NCBI GenBank assembly: GCA_963693315.1
Contig: OY856186.1
Coordinates: forward strand, 306,296,661-306,360,660
Direction: 5' to 3'
Length of the DNA stretch: 64,000 nt
DNA from: Diogma glabrata
Lineage: Eukaryota > Arthropoda > Insecta > Diptera > Cylindrotomidae
Shown: positions 21,939 to 32,537 of the stretch, in pieces
How positions within the stretch are numbered: the first letter of the stretch is position 1
How the letters are laid out: every line of letters starts with the position of its first letter
Notes under the pieces: model-generated
The model's database searches: none
Told to the model about the DNA's origin: nothing
The model's input: only the letters and a program-made list of their open reading frames with translations
Translations under genes and position numbers: made by a program

Positions 21939-22920
21939 TCATATATAATATCACGAGTCGTCAAATAATAGTCGATTATTTTTCATAATCATTATTACGA
22001 ATGTCATTTGAGGTCCCGAGTGCGCGTAGCGCACGAGGGAAATTTGTAACCTCAAATCGCATGAGTGGTAATGTTGAAAAATAATCGACCAATAATTTGG
22101 TGACGAGTTGTATTTAGCAGACAATTTAACGAACAAAAATAGTAACATTATTTCATTCAACATAATCCTTTGTTGTCATTTTTTCTTCTAACAAAATTAA
22201 ATATTATTTCATCTTAGTAGGCGCATAAATGTTATAAATTTGTAATTTATTTTTGGCAAATACTTAAACATAAACATGCAATCATTTATGAATGGAAACG
22301 GACATTTTTATTATTTGCAAATTGCATTTTTATATAATTTTGTATTATTGAATAATTTTTAAAAAAAAATTTTATCTAAACACTAATAATTATCTTTTAA
22401 ACAAAATTATGAATAAAAAAAAATTATCTCATTACGAAAAAAAAATTATCTCAATAGCTCTAGTTTTAAATTAATATATTAAGTAGGCCAAAAATAGTCA
22501 TATATAATATCACGAGTCGTCAAATAATAGTCGATTATTTTTCATAATCATTATTACGAATGTCATTTGAGGTCCCGAGTGCGCGTAGCGCACGAGGGAA
22601 ATTTTTGACCTCAAATGGCATGAGTGGTAATGTTGAAAAATAATCGACTAATAATTTGATGACGAGTTGTATTTAGCAGACAATTTAACGAACAGAAATA
22701 GTAACATTATTTTATACAGCATAATCATACATAATAAAATATTATTTCATCTTAGTAGGCGCATAAATGTTATAAATTTGTAATTTATTTTTGACAAATA
22801 AACATAAACATGCAATCATTTATGAATGAAAACGGACATTTTTACTATTTGCAAATTGCATTTTCACATAATTTTGTATGTGCATTTTTGTTTTAAATTA
22901 ATATATTAAGTAGGCGGAAA
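21939..22920. repeat. two tandem copies of a ~430-560-bp unit with a palindromic core
   Basis: Copy 1 (about 21939-22495) and copy 2 (about 22496-22920, lacking a stretch) both start CATATATAATATCACGAG. Each core is an inverted repeat: CGTCAAATAATAGTCGATTA.. opposes ..TAATCGAC.AATAATTTG, and ATTTGAGGTC opposes GACCTCAAAT. The centre is GTGCGCGTAGCGCAC. Downstream both contain ATCTTAGTAGGCGCATAAAT, CATGCAATCATTTATGAATG, and end AATATATTAAGTAGGC. No ORF is present. The ORF at 21951-22163 lies in the palindromic core and is not credible. Confidence 0.85.
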
Positions 22921-22934
22921 ATATTCGAAAATAC

Positions 22935-23850
22935 TCGCTGTTCCTTCCTACCAGAAAAAAATAATCGAAACAAATCGTTTTGATTTGCTAAAAAATAGTA
23001 AATGAAGCGTTTTGATTGGACCTTATTGAAACTTTATTTAGTGAGTTGAATTGTCACTATAATTCGCTGTTATTTATTATTATTAATTTTATTAGTTCAA
23101 AGAACTATGATTTACACAAAAAAAAATACATTCAGTAAACCGCTCAGGTAAATATAAATACATGTATGATATAATACATAGAGCTACACATTAAAAATTA
23201 TAGAAATTTATAGAGTATAAAATTTAGTGGTTTAGTAATATATGTAACGAAACTGCTTTTTTAAATGTTGACATATTCTGCATATTTTTAACCTCCTCAG
23301 GCAGTTGATTGAAAAGACGAACACCTTTGTACATCACCGAATTTTGTGTAGCACTTTTATTGAATTTATGTAGTCTAAAATCATTAGCATTCCTTAATTC
23401 ATAACCGGTAAATTCCTTAACATATCGAAGACTCTTACTTAAACAAGGTGGCAGCATATTGTTTTTAATTTTAAAAATAAAAAGAAGTACTTTAAAAGAA
23501 ATTCGTTTTGCAAGACTTGGGGTCTTTCCTTAAATTCAACATTTGAACAAAATAGGATATTAGCTGAATAATCTAAATGTGGTAAAATCAAAGCATTGAA
23601 TAGCAACATTGCTGTCTCCTGTGTAAGACATGATCGTAACCTGCTTAAGATGCCAATCTTTTTTGCAATTTTACTACACGTTTTATTTAAATGGATATCA
23701 AATTTCAACTTATTATCTATTATTTGTTCCTTCCCACCAGAGAAAAATAGTCGATATAATTCGTTTTGATTTGTTAAAAAATAGTAAATAAAGCGTTTTT
23801 ATTGGACCTTATCGAAACTTTATTTAGTGAGTTGAATTGTCTATGAAATT
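22935..23850. repeat. ~110-bp direct repeats flanking a LINE fragment
   Basis: Copy 1 (about 22941-23060) and copy 2 (about 23730-23845) share TTCCTTCC.ACCAGA, TCGTTTTGATTTG, AAAAATAGTAAAT.AAGCG and TTTATTTAGTGAGTTGAATTG. The LINE fragment 23070-23729 lies exactly between. The repeat is too long for a normal LINE target duplication, so a pre-existing tandem repeat is likelier. Confidence 0.75.
23224..23708 (-). pseudogene. non-LTR retrotransposon RT C-terminal fragment
   Basis: Two minus-strand frames. 23708-23439 gives FDIHLNKTCSKIAKKIGIL..LFNALILPHLDYSANI, the region just after the RT palm in many LINEs. 23457-23224 gives GYELRNANDFRL, SVMYKGVRLFNQLPEEVKN and a terminal tail. This is the extreme C-terminus of a CR1/Jockey-like ORF2 that has lost its catalytic domains. 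A frameshift lies at about 23450. Confidence 0.85.
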
Positions 23851-24238
23851 TCTCATTTTACCACAATTGAACAATTTTAATTTGCTTATGGAGTATTATT
23901 GACTATATTTTAATTGTAATACATGCATAAAATATCATTCTTAAGTCGCTCAAAAAAGAAACATAAAAATTGCCTAAATTTCCCATACAAAGTTGTATGA
24001 AAAATTTAATGTATTTTCGTATTTATTTTAAGGACAGAAGAAAAGAAAATATTTTTTTTGTTTTTTTTTTTTTTTAATTTTTATTATTCTTGGTTTAGAC
24101 CTTTAGGTCCATATCACCAAATTACATTATACAAGTCAGGCACCCGAACTATAGGTTGTTGGGTATGGATAATATCTCTGTGAACAATTGTGAGGTCAGA
24201 GGGACCCTACTTGATTAAACAAGTGTCCGTCTGACCTG
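23851..24238. other. non-coding; possible 3' end of a LINE (T-rich run)
   Basis: A T-rich run at about 24052-24075, followed by unrelated non-repetitive sequence, could be the poly(A) tail of a minus-strand retroelement into which the Harbinger transposon later inserted. The part at 23853-23920 is related, inverted, to 41000-41062 (shared words TAAAATGAGAAATTTCATA and TTGTCAATAATA on the complementary strand). Confidence 0.4.
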
Positions 24239-24590
24239 CAGGTGGATTCTATAAGCACATAGACAACTGTCATAGATATACATTTTGTCGATTATAGATA
24301 TCAATGTTACAAATAATTCGTATTCCGTAAGACCTATTGATATCTGAAAATGGAAGTGCTTTTTTCTCTATTTCTTCTCTCTATATCTAGCGCCATCTAT
24401 TTTTAGTTCGTTAAGAAAAGTGCGAACGTGTTCTAAGAAATGTCTAAACGTGTCCCTTAAACGTCGAATTTTGACACATTTAATGTGGATTCTTAAAAAA
24501 GTGAGTAAGATTTAGTTGAAGTGAATTGTTAAAATAAGTGAATAATATAAAGTAAATATATTTAATATATACATAAATAAAAACAGAGCA

Positions 24591-27500
24591 ATGGAATATT
24601 TAGCGTACGAAGAAGATGCTAGTGAGGAAGCAATACAAAGAAATCTTGTTTTAAGGAGAGAACGAAGAATTATTAGACAACGTGAATTAGTGTTTGATTT
24701 ATCGGAAAATCGGTTCATTGAATTCTTTAGATTAAATAAGTCTCTGGCACAGGAGCTTATTAATGATTTGGGACCTTTTTTGCAAGAATCTGTTCGTTCC
24801 ACAGGTATTGTTGTATGTTCTTCATTGTGAATTTCTTAATGAGTGTTTTAAAAATATTTTAGCAATATCGATTGAACTTAAAGTGCTTTCAACTTTAAGA
24901 TTTTATGCTACTGGCGGATATCAACGTAGTGTGGGTCAAGATTGTTGTTTTGCACTAAGTCAAACAATGATATCGCGTGTTATTGATGAAGTAACTCTGG
25001 CAGTCTACAATCACTTTGCTTCAAAGTGGATAAAATTTCCAGTGACTGAAAATGAAAAAAATTCAACAAAAATACGTTTCCAAGAAAAGACTGGTTTCGC
25101 AGGCGTTTTGGGGGCTGTTGATGGAACCCATATATACATACATAAACCAGAATATGAGGAATGGAATTATGTTAATCGTAAAGGATTTCATTCAATCAAC
25201 ACACAAATTGTATTTTTGCTATTATTTTAAACTGTATTATCATTTATAAATATTTTTCCTTGATATAGGTGTGCAATTATGATTTAGAAATTTTAGCTGT
25301 AAATTCACGATTTCCAGGATCAACTCATGATAGCGCGATTTGGAATACATCGATTATTCGTGATGAATTGATTAAGAGAAATCGTGAGGGTGATAAAAGT
25401 TCCTGGTTGTTAGCAAATACAATACTATCGATCTCATACATATTTTTTTTCCAACTTTTTTTTTAAATGAGGGATTATTACTGCAGTGCTGCCTTGTAAC
25501 GAAAAAAAATGTAAATATTATTTTATCTCAGACACATACTATTTTGCAGCGACACACAACGAATATTACAAATATTGTGTCAAATTATAATTATTTTTAG
25601 AAAATCAAAATATGTTCGGGTTTTTCTTTTTCAAGACTAAACTTTTATTTTATTATGCGTGTGTAACTGTGTATCTATTTGTGTGTGTGAGTGGATAAGA
25701 AATATTTTTTGTGGATTTGTATATAATTTTGGTTTTTAATTCTCCTCGTTATGCGATTTTTGAAATGATTTATGAGAAAAATTTGTTAAGGAAAACTGGG
25801 AAAACTAAAGAGCTTAGTCGGTTTTGTGATGTTTTGTAGAATGGTGTATTTGGTAGAATGAATGTACTTCTAAGGCCGGGGTGCTATTCTTGTAAGCGGG
25901 TCAAACTAATAAATTATATTTTTGTGAAAAAAATGAAACGGTATTTTTTTTAAATTTTGACTTAAGGTATTTTATTAGTATTTATTTTGATTTGAAATTT
26001 CTTCTGATTTGTTTTAAAAATTTTTCCAAGAATATTCCATATTATACCTACACATTCTAGGAAACATGCAATGGGTCGTAATATGCAAAGCAGGCTTATT
26101 GCAATTCTAACTCCTTATAACAGGTACAACATCCCAGCCAACACGTGATGCTTCAATTAAAGGAATATTGATGACTGCCTTGAACTGTATATAATTGAAT
26201 CTATAAGGCTCTCTATATAAATTTGCGATGGGTTTCTTCAGTTTGAAGAACCTTATGTTTCCTTAGTAGTTTTACTCGTTACACTTCCTATCGAATTGTG
26301 GCATTTAGGCACCATATCAACCTGTTTCTTGTATAAAGTGATGTAGTAAGCTGACTTGTTTTAAAATAAGTTGATATAATGTCGTCTTATAATGGTATGT
26401 CATTGAAATTGGGTTTTATATTGGGTTTTATTTTAGGTTGCTGGTGGTATCATAATTTTTTCTCAGAACTGTAAAGATTAAAGTTTAAGTATATAGTAAT
26501 TCGGTAAATTGATTCGATTTAAATTACCTTCTGCGTTGATTTATCAACCCTGGTTTATGCTTATTTTGCAAAGGCAATAATTAATATTTTTTGTATATTT
26601 AGGTATGTTATTTATTCTACATTTGAGATTTGAGGCAGTACAAAAAAACTTATATTTTTTTGAATGTTTTTTTGAATTTGAGATCAGTTATTACTTTTTA
26701 TATTGATAGAGATATTCTATAAAACAATCTTATACATCTACGAGTATATAAATCTGGACGAACTGATAATTAACATTAAAATTGTATTAAAATTTTTGTG
26801 ATTATTTTATTTCGAAATATAATTTTTAAAAAGGTTAGTTTAAAAAATTAAATGCTTAGTGTGTCTAGTTTATAGAGATACTTGCTTTTCGTATCAAGCA
26901 TCCATTGGCAATTTTTTCTTATTAAAATTAGTAAGAGATAGTCCAATGCCTTAATTCGATGGTCATGGCATGAGTTTTCCTTACTGTACCACTTTGGATA
27001 ATTTTTATTGGTCATTGCAATACAATCCTTTATATAAATTTCTTATATGTTATTTGTATGAATCAGATTTTTAAAGGTTTCCTGAAAATATTTATTTATT
27101 TATTTATTTATTTATACAATGTAGTATAAATAACAATAACAATTTTGTTTTATTTATTTATACAATGTAGTATATATTCACGACATAGCTCGAAAAATGT
27201 AGCGCTTACAACTGAGTATGTATAATTTTTATTTTCCAATTTTTTATGGAGCAAATATTCCCTAGGAACAATGACAGTTTGGTCCCGAAGTAATGTAGAA
27301 CTGCACTGTTTACACTTTATCTTTTGAACGATTTTGTTGCTCACGTAAGAAACAAAATACGTTATAACATTATGGTTCGTGGTATTTGTATTTTCCAAAT
27401 CGGTTGATGTAAGTTTAAACACCTCGTCATATTGATCGTAATCCGTGCACTCAATGTCCAATTCATTCTCGATCGATTCTTATGCTATTTGTTCTGCTCT

Positions 27501-29512
27501 GTTGATCTCGTCATGTAATGGAATAGGTTCGCTTCGATTTTCTAAATCTTCGTCTAATGTACAGTTTGCTGATTTACTTTTTAAATTTGGTATAGTTAAT
27601 TTCATATTCATTATGAATTTTAAAGTATTGTTAAATTCATAAGCAGAAGGATTGTGATTATTGCCTCCCTTGCCACGAACTAGACTAAAGACATTTTCTA
27701 ATATGTCCTGATTTAGTCTTCGAGTTGATATGTAGTTTATTGACTGGTATGTTGTGAAAACCATCTGCGTCAATTCCACCACCGCGTTTATATTTGGAAT
27801 GTGCAATTTTTGAATTATTAAACAAATCAAATAAATCATTAAACTTTTTTAAAAATAATTCAGTAGCTTTAGCAGAATCTGCTAGTTCTTGTTCAAATTG
27901 ATTTAAATGCAAACACAAATTAATTTCTGAAGCAACTGAGTTGGAAAGCACTTGACCTGCATAAGACACACGCATTTTTGCGAAATTGTTCGGCTCAACG
28001 TGGTTTATTGTCAACTTGGGGCACATTTTGGTGGATTTATTTTGTATAAAACCCAATTTCAATGATATACCATCATAAGACGACATTATATCAACTTATT
28101 TTAAAACAAGTCAGCTTACTACATCACTTTATACAAGAAACAGGTTGATATGGTGCCTAAATGCCACAATTCGATAGGAAGTGTAACGAGTAAAACTACT
28201 AAGGAAACATAAGGTTCTTCAAACTGAAGAAACCCATCGCAAATTTATATAGAGAGCCTTATAGATTCAATTATATGCAGTTCAAGACAGTCATCAATAT
28301 TCCTTTAATTGAAGCATCACGTGTTGGCTGGGATGTTGTACCTGTTATAAGGAGTTAGAATTGCAATAAGCCCGCTTTGCATATTACGACCCATTGCATG
28401 TTTCCTAGAATGTGAAGTTATAATATGGAATATTCATGGGAAAAATTTTAAAACAAATCAGAAGAAATTTCAAATCAAAATAAATACTAATAAAATACCT
28501 TAAGTCAAAATTTAAAAAAAATACCGTTTCATTTTTTTTCACAAAAATATAATTTATTAGTTTGACCCGCTTACAAGAATAGCACCCCGGTCTTAGAAGT
28601 ACATTCATTCTACCAAATACACCATTCTACAAAACATCACAAAACCGACTAAGCTCTTTAGTTTTCCCAGTTTTCCTTAACAAATTTTTCTCATAAATCA
28701 TTTCAAAAATCGCATAACGAGAAGAATTAAAAACCAAAATTATATACAAATCCACAAAAAATATTTCTTATCCACTCACACACACAAATAGATACACAGT
28801 TACACACGCATAATAAAATAAAAGTTTAGTCTTGAAAAAAAAAAACACGAACATATTTTGATTTTCTAAAAATAATTATAATTTGACACAATATTTGTAA
28901 TATTCGTTGTGTGTCGCTGCAAAATAGTATGTGTCTGAGATAGAATAATATTTACATTTTTTTTCGTTACAAGGCAGCACTGCAGTAATAATCCCTCATT
29001 TAAAAAAAAGATGGAAAAATAATATATATGAGATCGATAGTATGGTGTATTTGTTGTTAGGTATATCAATTGCTTTTATTATTTCTATTATATTATTAAT
29101 TTTGAGATAAATCATAGGTGATTCAGGATATCCACTTGAGCCTTGGTTAATGACACCAATCACTCATCCCGTTTTGGATAGTGAAAAACTCTACAATGTA
29201 AAACATATTTTAGCAAGAAATTGTGTAGAGAGATGTTATGGCGTTCTAAAACAGCGCTTTAGATGTCTTGCTAGAGAAAGGGTTTTGCGCTATTCACCAA
29301 CAAAGGTGTCTAGAATGATTGTCGTTTGTAGTGCATTACACAATATGTGCATTGAATCACGATTAGATGTTATTGATAATGATCAACAAGCAATAAATGA
29401 TGGTCTAATTGACATTGACTATAATTCTGATGATGTAGAATACCAAAACACTTCTTTACATGTAGCGGGTCAGAGAATGCGAAATTTAATCATAAGTAAT
29501 AAATTTACGTAA
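24591..29512 (+). CDS. HARBI1-like Harbinger nuclease, four exons, interrupted by a P-like insertion
   Basis: ATG at 24591. Exons are 24591-24804, 24863-25209, 25269-25413 and 29118-29512. Introns 24805-24862 and 25210-25268 are GT-AG and 58-59 bp. A third (29061-29117, 57 bp) follows the second copy of the target duplication. Excluding the insertion and one duplication copy, the exons total 1101 nt: 366 codons plus stop, close to human HARBI1 (349 aa). The DDE-type triad is visible: Asp in GAVDGTHIYI, Asp in PGSTHDSAIW and Glu in NCVERCYGVLKQRF. An N-terminal helical region precedes it. In this superfamily the nuclease cuts transposon ends together with the Myb-like partner. No frameshift or stop is seen outside the insertion. 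As it stands the gene is disrupted. Confidence 0.9.
26440..27149. other. P-like element internal non-coding region
   Basis: Sequence between the left arm and the transposase stop. It contains a (TATT)n run at 27081-27112, and a ~28-bp motif TTATACAATGTAGTATA that appears twice (about 27111 and 27159). No other gene is seen. Confidence 0.6.
27150..28086 (-). pseudogene. P-element/THAP9-type transposase, C-terminal two-thirds, broken
   Basis: An ATG at 28086 opens 133 codons: YDGISLKLGF, then KLTINHVEPNNFAKMRVSYAG and QVLSNSVASEI. These are hallmarks of the P/THAP9 transposase after the catalytic core begins. A frameshift near 27745 leads to STRRLNQDILENVFSLVRGKGG, matching the conserved LNQDxLENxF block. 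A TAA near 27478 interrupts the frame. The same frame then resumes and ends with ITYFVSYVSNKIV and KCKQCSSTLL, a conserved C-terminal Cys pair. The N-terminal THAP zinc finger and coiled coil are absent. With one frameshift and one stop it should be inactive. Confidence 0.85.
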
Positions 29513-29672
29513 TTAAAATTGGAGTTTATGTTTTTATTAAAGTAACAATATATCTATTTTTATAATAATAAATGAATTTAATAAATGAATTATAATAAAT
29601 GAATATATATTAATTTATTTGTTTTTTTATACCAAACTTTTTTTTGTTTTATTTCATTGATATTCATTAGTG

Positions 29673-30451
29673 TTATTTGTTAGCAATAACTTCTAAAGTA
29701 GCTGCTATTCTGTTGAAGGTTTCTACCATTTGTTTAGTCAATTCTAATTTTTGTTTTTTAAGTTCTAATAGTGCCACCAGGTTTTTATTAGCCTGGGGTC
29801 TTTGCGCAATTAGTCGTCTTTTCCTAGTTGTTGGTCTTCCAGAGTTGGGAATATATGCAGCGGTTGGTTCCGGGGATGGTTGTGTAGCAGTTGGTTCCGA
29901 GGATGGTTGTGCTGCGGTTGGTTCCGAGGTAATGTTAACATTACCTTGTTGTGGTTCAATGTTGTTTACTATTTGGTTGTTGGTCAATGCAACATTTTCA
30001 TCATTCTGTGAAATAAATTATTAGAAATCTTCATAGTCAATGATTTTATATTAGTTCTACTTACAAATGATTGTGTGGGAATTCCAGAAAATTCACACAC
30101 TTGCTCAATCCCATTAATTGGAGTTGAACCACTTATCTCTAAAAATTTTTCGGTGTTAGATGAAAGTTCTTTGCATCGGGGTCCACCACCTGTGCTGGAT
30201 ATATATTTTTTGTATTCCCGACCTCTTTTTAGGGATGCAGTTTTTGCGTCTCTCCAAACTTGACGCCACCCTTCAATTGACTTTATTGGTCCTCCAGTGG
30301 CATTCAAATTATTCGTGATCTCCTGCCACAGCTGATTATATTCATTATGACAGGCAGGACCACTCAGTTGGTTCCCCGCTAGATTCTTATGAATGCACAT
30401 AAAATCAATCAACATGTTGATTTGAATTTCAGTTCTTTGAACTTTAGACAT
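29673..30451 (-). CDS. Harbinger Myb/trihelix-like DNA-binding protein, two exons
   Basis: ATG at 30451. Exon 1 (30451-30065, 129 codons) has a tryptophan-spaced helix-turn-helix region: LIDFMCIHKNLAG, YNQLWQEITNNLN and IEGWRQVWRDAK. This is the Myb/SANT-like or trihelix pattern of the accessory protein of PIF/Harbinger elements. The intron (30064-30006, 59 bp, GTAAGT..TTTCACAG) is phase 0. Exon 2 (30005-29673) continues with a Ser/Glu/Pro/Thr repeat (SEPTA.QPS units), a basic TTRKRRL segment and a Leu/Lys-rich helix before the TAA. The total is 239 aa with no disruption. Its usual role is to bind the transposon ends and bring the nuclease into the nucleus. It is convergent with the nuclease gene. 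Confidence 0.85.
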
Positions 30452-30884
30452 TATCTAAAAAATAATTTTATTAAAATGTAATACGTTTATAGAAATAAGA
30501 AATAATAATTACCAATATATAAAATCACTTTTGTATTAATTAAAAATTTTTCAAAAAATAAAAATCACTAAACACTTTAATACTAACGCTTCGAAAAAAA
30601 TAAACACAAGCACGCTACGAAAAAATAACAACAATGACACGATCTGTTGATAAAATATCAATTTTGAAAGTCTATGTGTTTGATAAATAGTCAACACACA
30701 ACCATACAGAATACAATTATACCATTCTCTTTCCGAACCACAGCGCCACATTGATATGCGGACAGTAAACCAATTTGCAATCGACATTATATCAATACCG
30801 ATGCTATACAGAATCGAAATTGAGTTATCACTCAATCTATGTCAAAGATATCAATGTCTATGTGCTTATAGAATCCACCTGCTG

Positions 30885-31257
30885 AACTGATGCACTAAAA
30901 ATCATCCATATCCAGCCTCCTATATTCGGGCTTACAGAATATATACATAAATAATTTGTCCTATATAGGACGAATTCGGCTGTATCGTAATGACCTGTCG
31001 AGCAAACTGTGAAACATGTCCTCCAATGTCGTAATGCGCAAGACCAAAACATGTAATGTTTTGTATCTGTCATTCCGACAATGTTAGAAAAATTCCACAC
31101 TTCGCACAACACCTCACGATACAACCGAACTAATATTACCTAATTATAATACAATAATTAAATATGTTACAATTAAAAAAGAAACTACAAGAAGTGTACA
31201 ATTCTTTGATAACACTATGATAAAATGATTAACCGTTTTGTATGTGAACGCTAAATA
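30885..31257. other. non-coding flank of Harbinger, unassigned
   Basis: Moderately GC-richer than the surroundings around 30960-31130, with a small palindrome-like CCTATATAGG at 30960. It may be the other half of the retroelement interrupted at 24238. No gene is supported. Confidence 0.4.
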
Positions 31258-32537
31258 CTAGGTCATTCAATAAGTCCGTAGGATGACACATAGATGGCGT
31301 TACTAGAATTTTTTCCATATGATTTTTATTTATTACTAACCTTCAAACGATACGTGTATAAATTTAATAGCAATCTGACTATTTATTCGTGAGTTATAGC
31401 ATTTTGTGTGAAGCAACTTTTGTTTTTGAAAAAAAATGGAAAAAAGTGAATTTCGAAATTTAATAAAGCATTGCTTTTTGATGAAAAAAAATACAGTGGA
31501 AACCAAACAATGGCTTGATAAACATTATCCAAACTCTGCTCCATCGAGACAAATGGTAGAGAAGTGGATGGCTGAATTTAAATGTGGTCGTACCAGCACA
31601 AAAGATGCAGAGCGCAGTGGACGCCCAAATGAGGCTGTTATTCCAGAAAACATAAAAAAAATCCACAAATTGGTTATGAACGATCGCAAATTGAAGGTGC
31701 ACGAAATAGCTGACATTGTAAAGGTAGCAGATGGTAGTGTTTTTACCATTTTACATGAACATTTGGGTATGCGAAAGCTCTGTGAAAATTGGGTGCCGCG
31801 TGAGCTCACAGTCGACCAAAAACAACAACGAATCGATGCTTCGGAGGAGTCTTTGGCACTGTTAAACCGCAATAAAAGGGAATTCTATCGTAGATATGTG
31901 ACAATGGATGAGACATGGCTTCACAATTACACACCAGAATCCAAAAGACAGTCAGCTGAGTGGACAGCAGTCGACGAACCGAATCCAAAGCGAGCAAAGA
32001 CGCAACAGTCGGCCGGTAAGGTGATGGCGTCTGTATTTTGGGATACGAACGGAATAATATTCATCGACTATCTCCAAAAAGGAACCACCATCAACTGCGA
32101 GTATTACTGTGAACTTTTGGATCGATTGAAGGCTGAAATCGCAAAGAAACGGCCACATTTGCAAAAGAAAAAAGTGTTGTTTCACCAAGATAATGCACCG
32201 TGTCACAGATCGATGAAAACGATGGCAAAATTGAATGAATTGGGCTTTGAATTGCTTACCCACCCACCATATTCTCCAGATTTAGCCCCCAGCGACTTTT
32301 TCCTGTTTTCAGATCTCAAGAGAATGCTTGCTGGAAAGAAATTTAAGTCCAATGATGAAGTAATCGCTGAAACTGAGGCCTATTTTGACGAGAAAGAGAA
32401 ATCGTACTATAAAAGTGGTATAGAAAAGTTGGAAAATCGCTATACTCGTTGTATCGCCCTCGAAGGCAACTATGTTGAATAAAAAAATCGAGTTATGTCA
32501 AAATGTTGTTTTTTTCTTACTTATCCTACGGACTTAG
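31258..32537 (+). mobile_element. mariner transposon (irritans-like)
   Basis: The left inverted repeat starts after a TA at 31256-31257 and contains AATAAGTCCGTAGGAT. The right end has the matching inverted TATCCTACGGACTTA (32522-32536). Between them is one uninterrupted transposase ORF. Outside the right match the expected remaining ~14 bp of repeat is not found; instead GTTAAAGCCAAATG occurs twice in tandem (about 32537-32564). The right terminus therefore looks altered or replaced, which would impair excision. Confidence 0.9.
31436..32482 (+). CDS. mariner transposase, intact
   Basis: 348 codons from the ATG at 31436, the usual mariner length of about 345-350. The N-terminal half has a helix-turn-helix region (KQWLDKHYPNSAPSRQMVEKW) and a second one around HEIADIVKVADGSVFTILH. 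The linker WVPRELT precedes the catalytic domain. The D,D34D triad is present: Asp in VTMDETWLHNYTPE, Asp in LFHQDNAPCH, Asp in YSPDLAPSDFFLF. The signature blocks HQDNAPCH and YSPDLAPSD are complete. The best subfamily guess by eye is irritans (Himar1-like). It cuts and pastes its element at TA dinucleotides. No frameshift or stop is seen, so this is the only full transposase ORF in the window without interruption or introns. Confidence 0.95.
   Translation: MEKSEFRNLIKHCFLMKKNTVETKQWLDKHYPNSAPSRQMVEKWMAEFKCGRTSTKDAERSGRPNEAVIPENIKKIHKLVMNDRKLKVHEIADIVKVADGSVFTILHEHLGMRKLCENWVPRELTVDQKQQRIDASEESLALLNRNKREFYRRYVTMDETWLHNYTPESKRQSAEWTAVDEPNPKRAKTQQSAGKVMASVFWDTNGIIFIDYLQKGTTINCEYYCELLDRLKAEIAKKRPHLQKKKVLFHQDNAPCHRSMKTMAKLNELGFELLTHPPYSPDLAPSDFFLFSDLKRMLAGKKFKSNDEVIAETEAYFDEKEKSYYKSGIEKLENRYTRCIALEGNYVE

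Larger units (their letters stand above)
25414..29053 (-). mobile_element. P-like DNA transposon with ~1-kb inverted arms, inserted in the Harbinger nuclease gene
   Basis: The ends read CAAATAC.. and ..GTATTTG, flanked by TTGTTAG, or GTTGTTAG if 8 bp is counted (25406-25413 and 29053-29060). P elements make 8-bp duplications. Left arm (25414 to about 26430) and right arm (about 28040-29053) are inverted copies that differ at only scattered positions by eye. They share a TTTTTTTTTAAATGAGGG end region, GCAGCGACACACAACGAA and TCTAGGAAACATGCAATGGG. The arms run into the transposase coding sequence, so both contain an ATG and the following codons. The core encodes a P-element/THAP9-type transposase fragment. 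The THAP DNA-binding domain is missing. Confidence 0.85.
24239..30881 (+). mobile_element. PIF/Harbinger DNA transposon carrying both genes, split by a P-like element
   Basis: Both ends read CAGGTGGATTCTATAAGC with ACATAGACA continuing, in inverted orientation (24239-24264 and 30856-30881). CTG flanks each side (24236-24238 and 30882-30884), a 3-bp target duplication. Inside are the two genes expected of this superfamily: a HARBI1-like DDE nuclease on the + strand and a Myb/trihelix-like DNA-binding protein on the - strand, in convergent orientation with about 160 bp between their stop codons. Without the P-like insertion the element would be about 3.0 kb. Both genes appear open. Confidence 0.93.

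Noticed and set aside
21939..22920. Direct repeats as a pair of LTRs
   Set aside because: The copies are adjacent with no internal region between them, and each has a palindromic core instead of LTR ends.
31460..32263. Several minus-strand ORFs across the mariner
   Set aside because: Shadows of the intact transposase on the plus strand.
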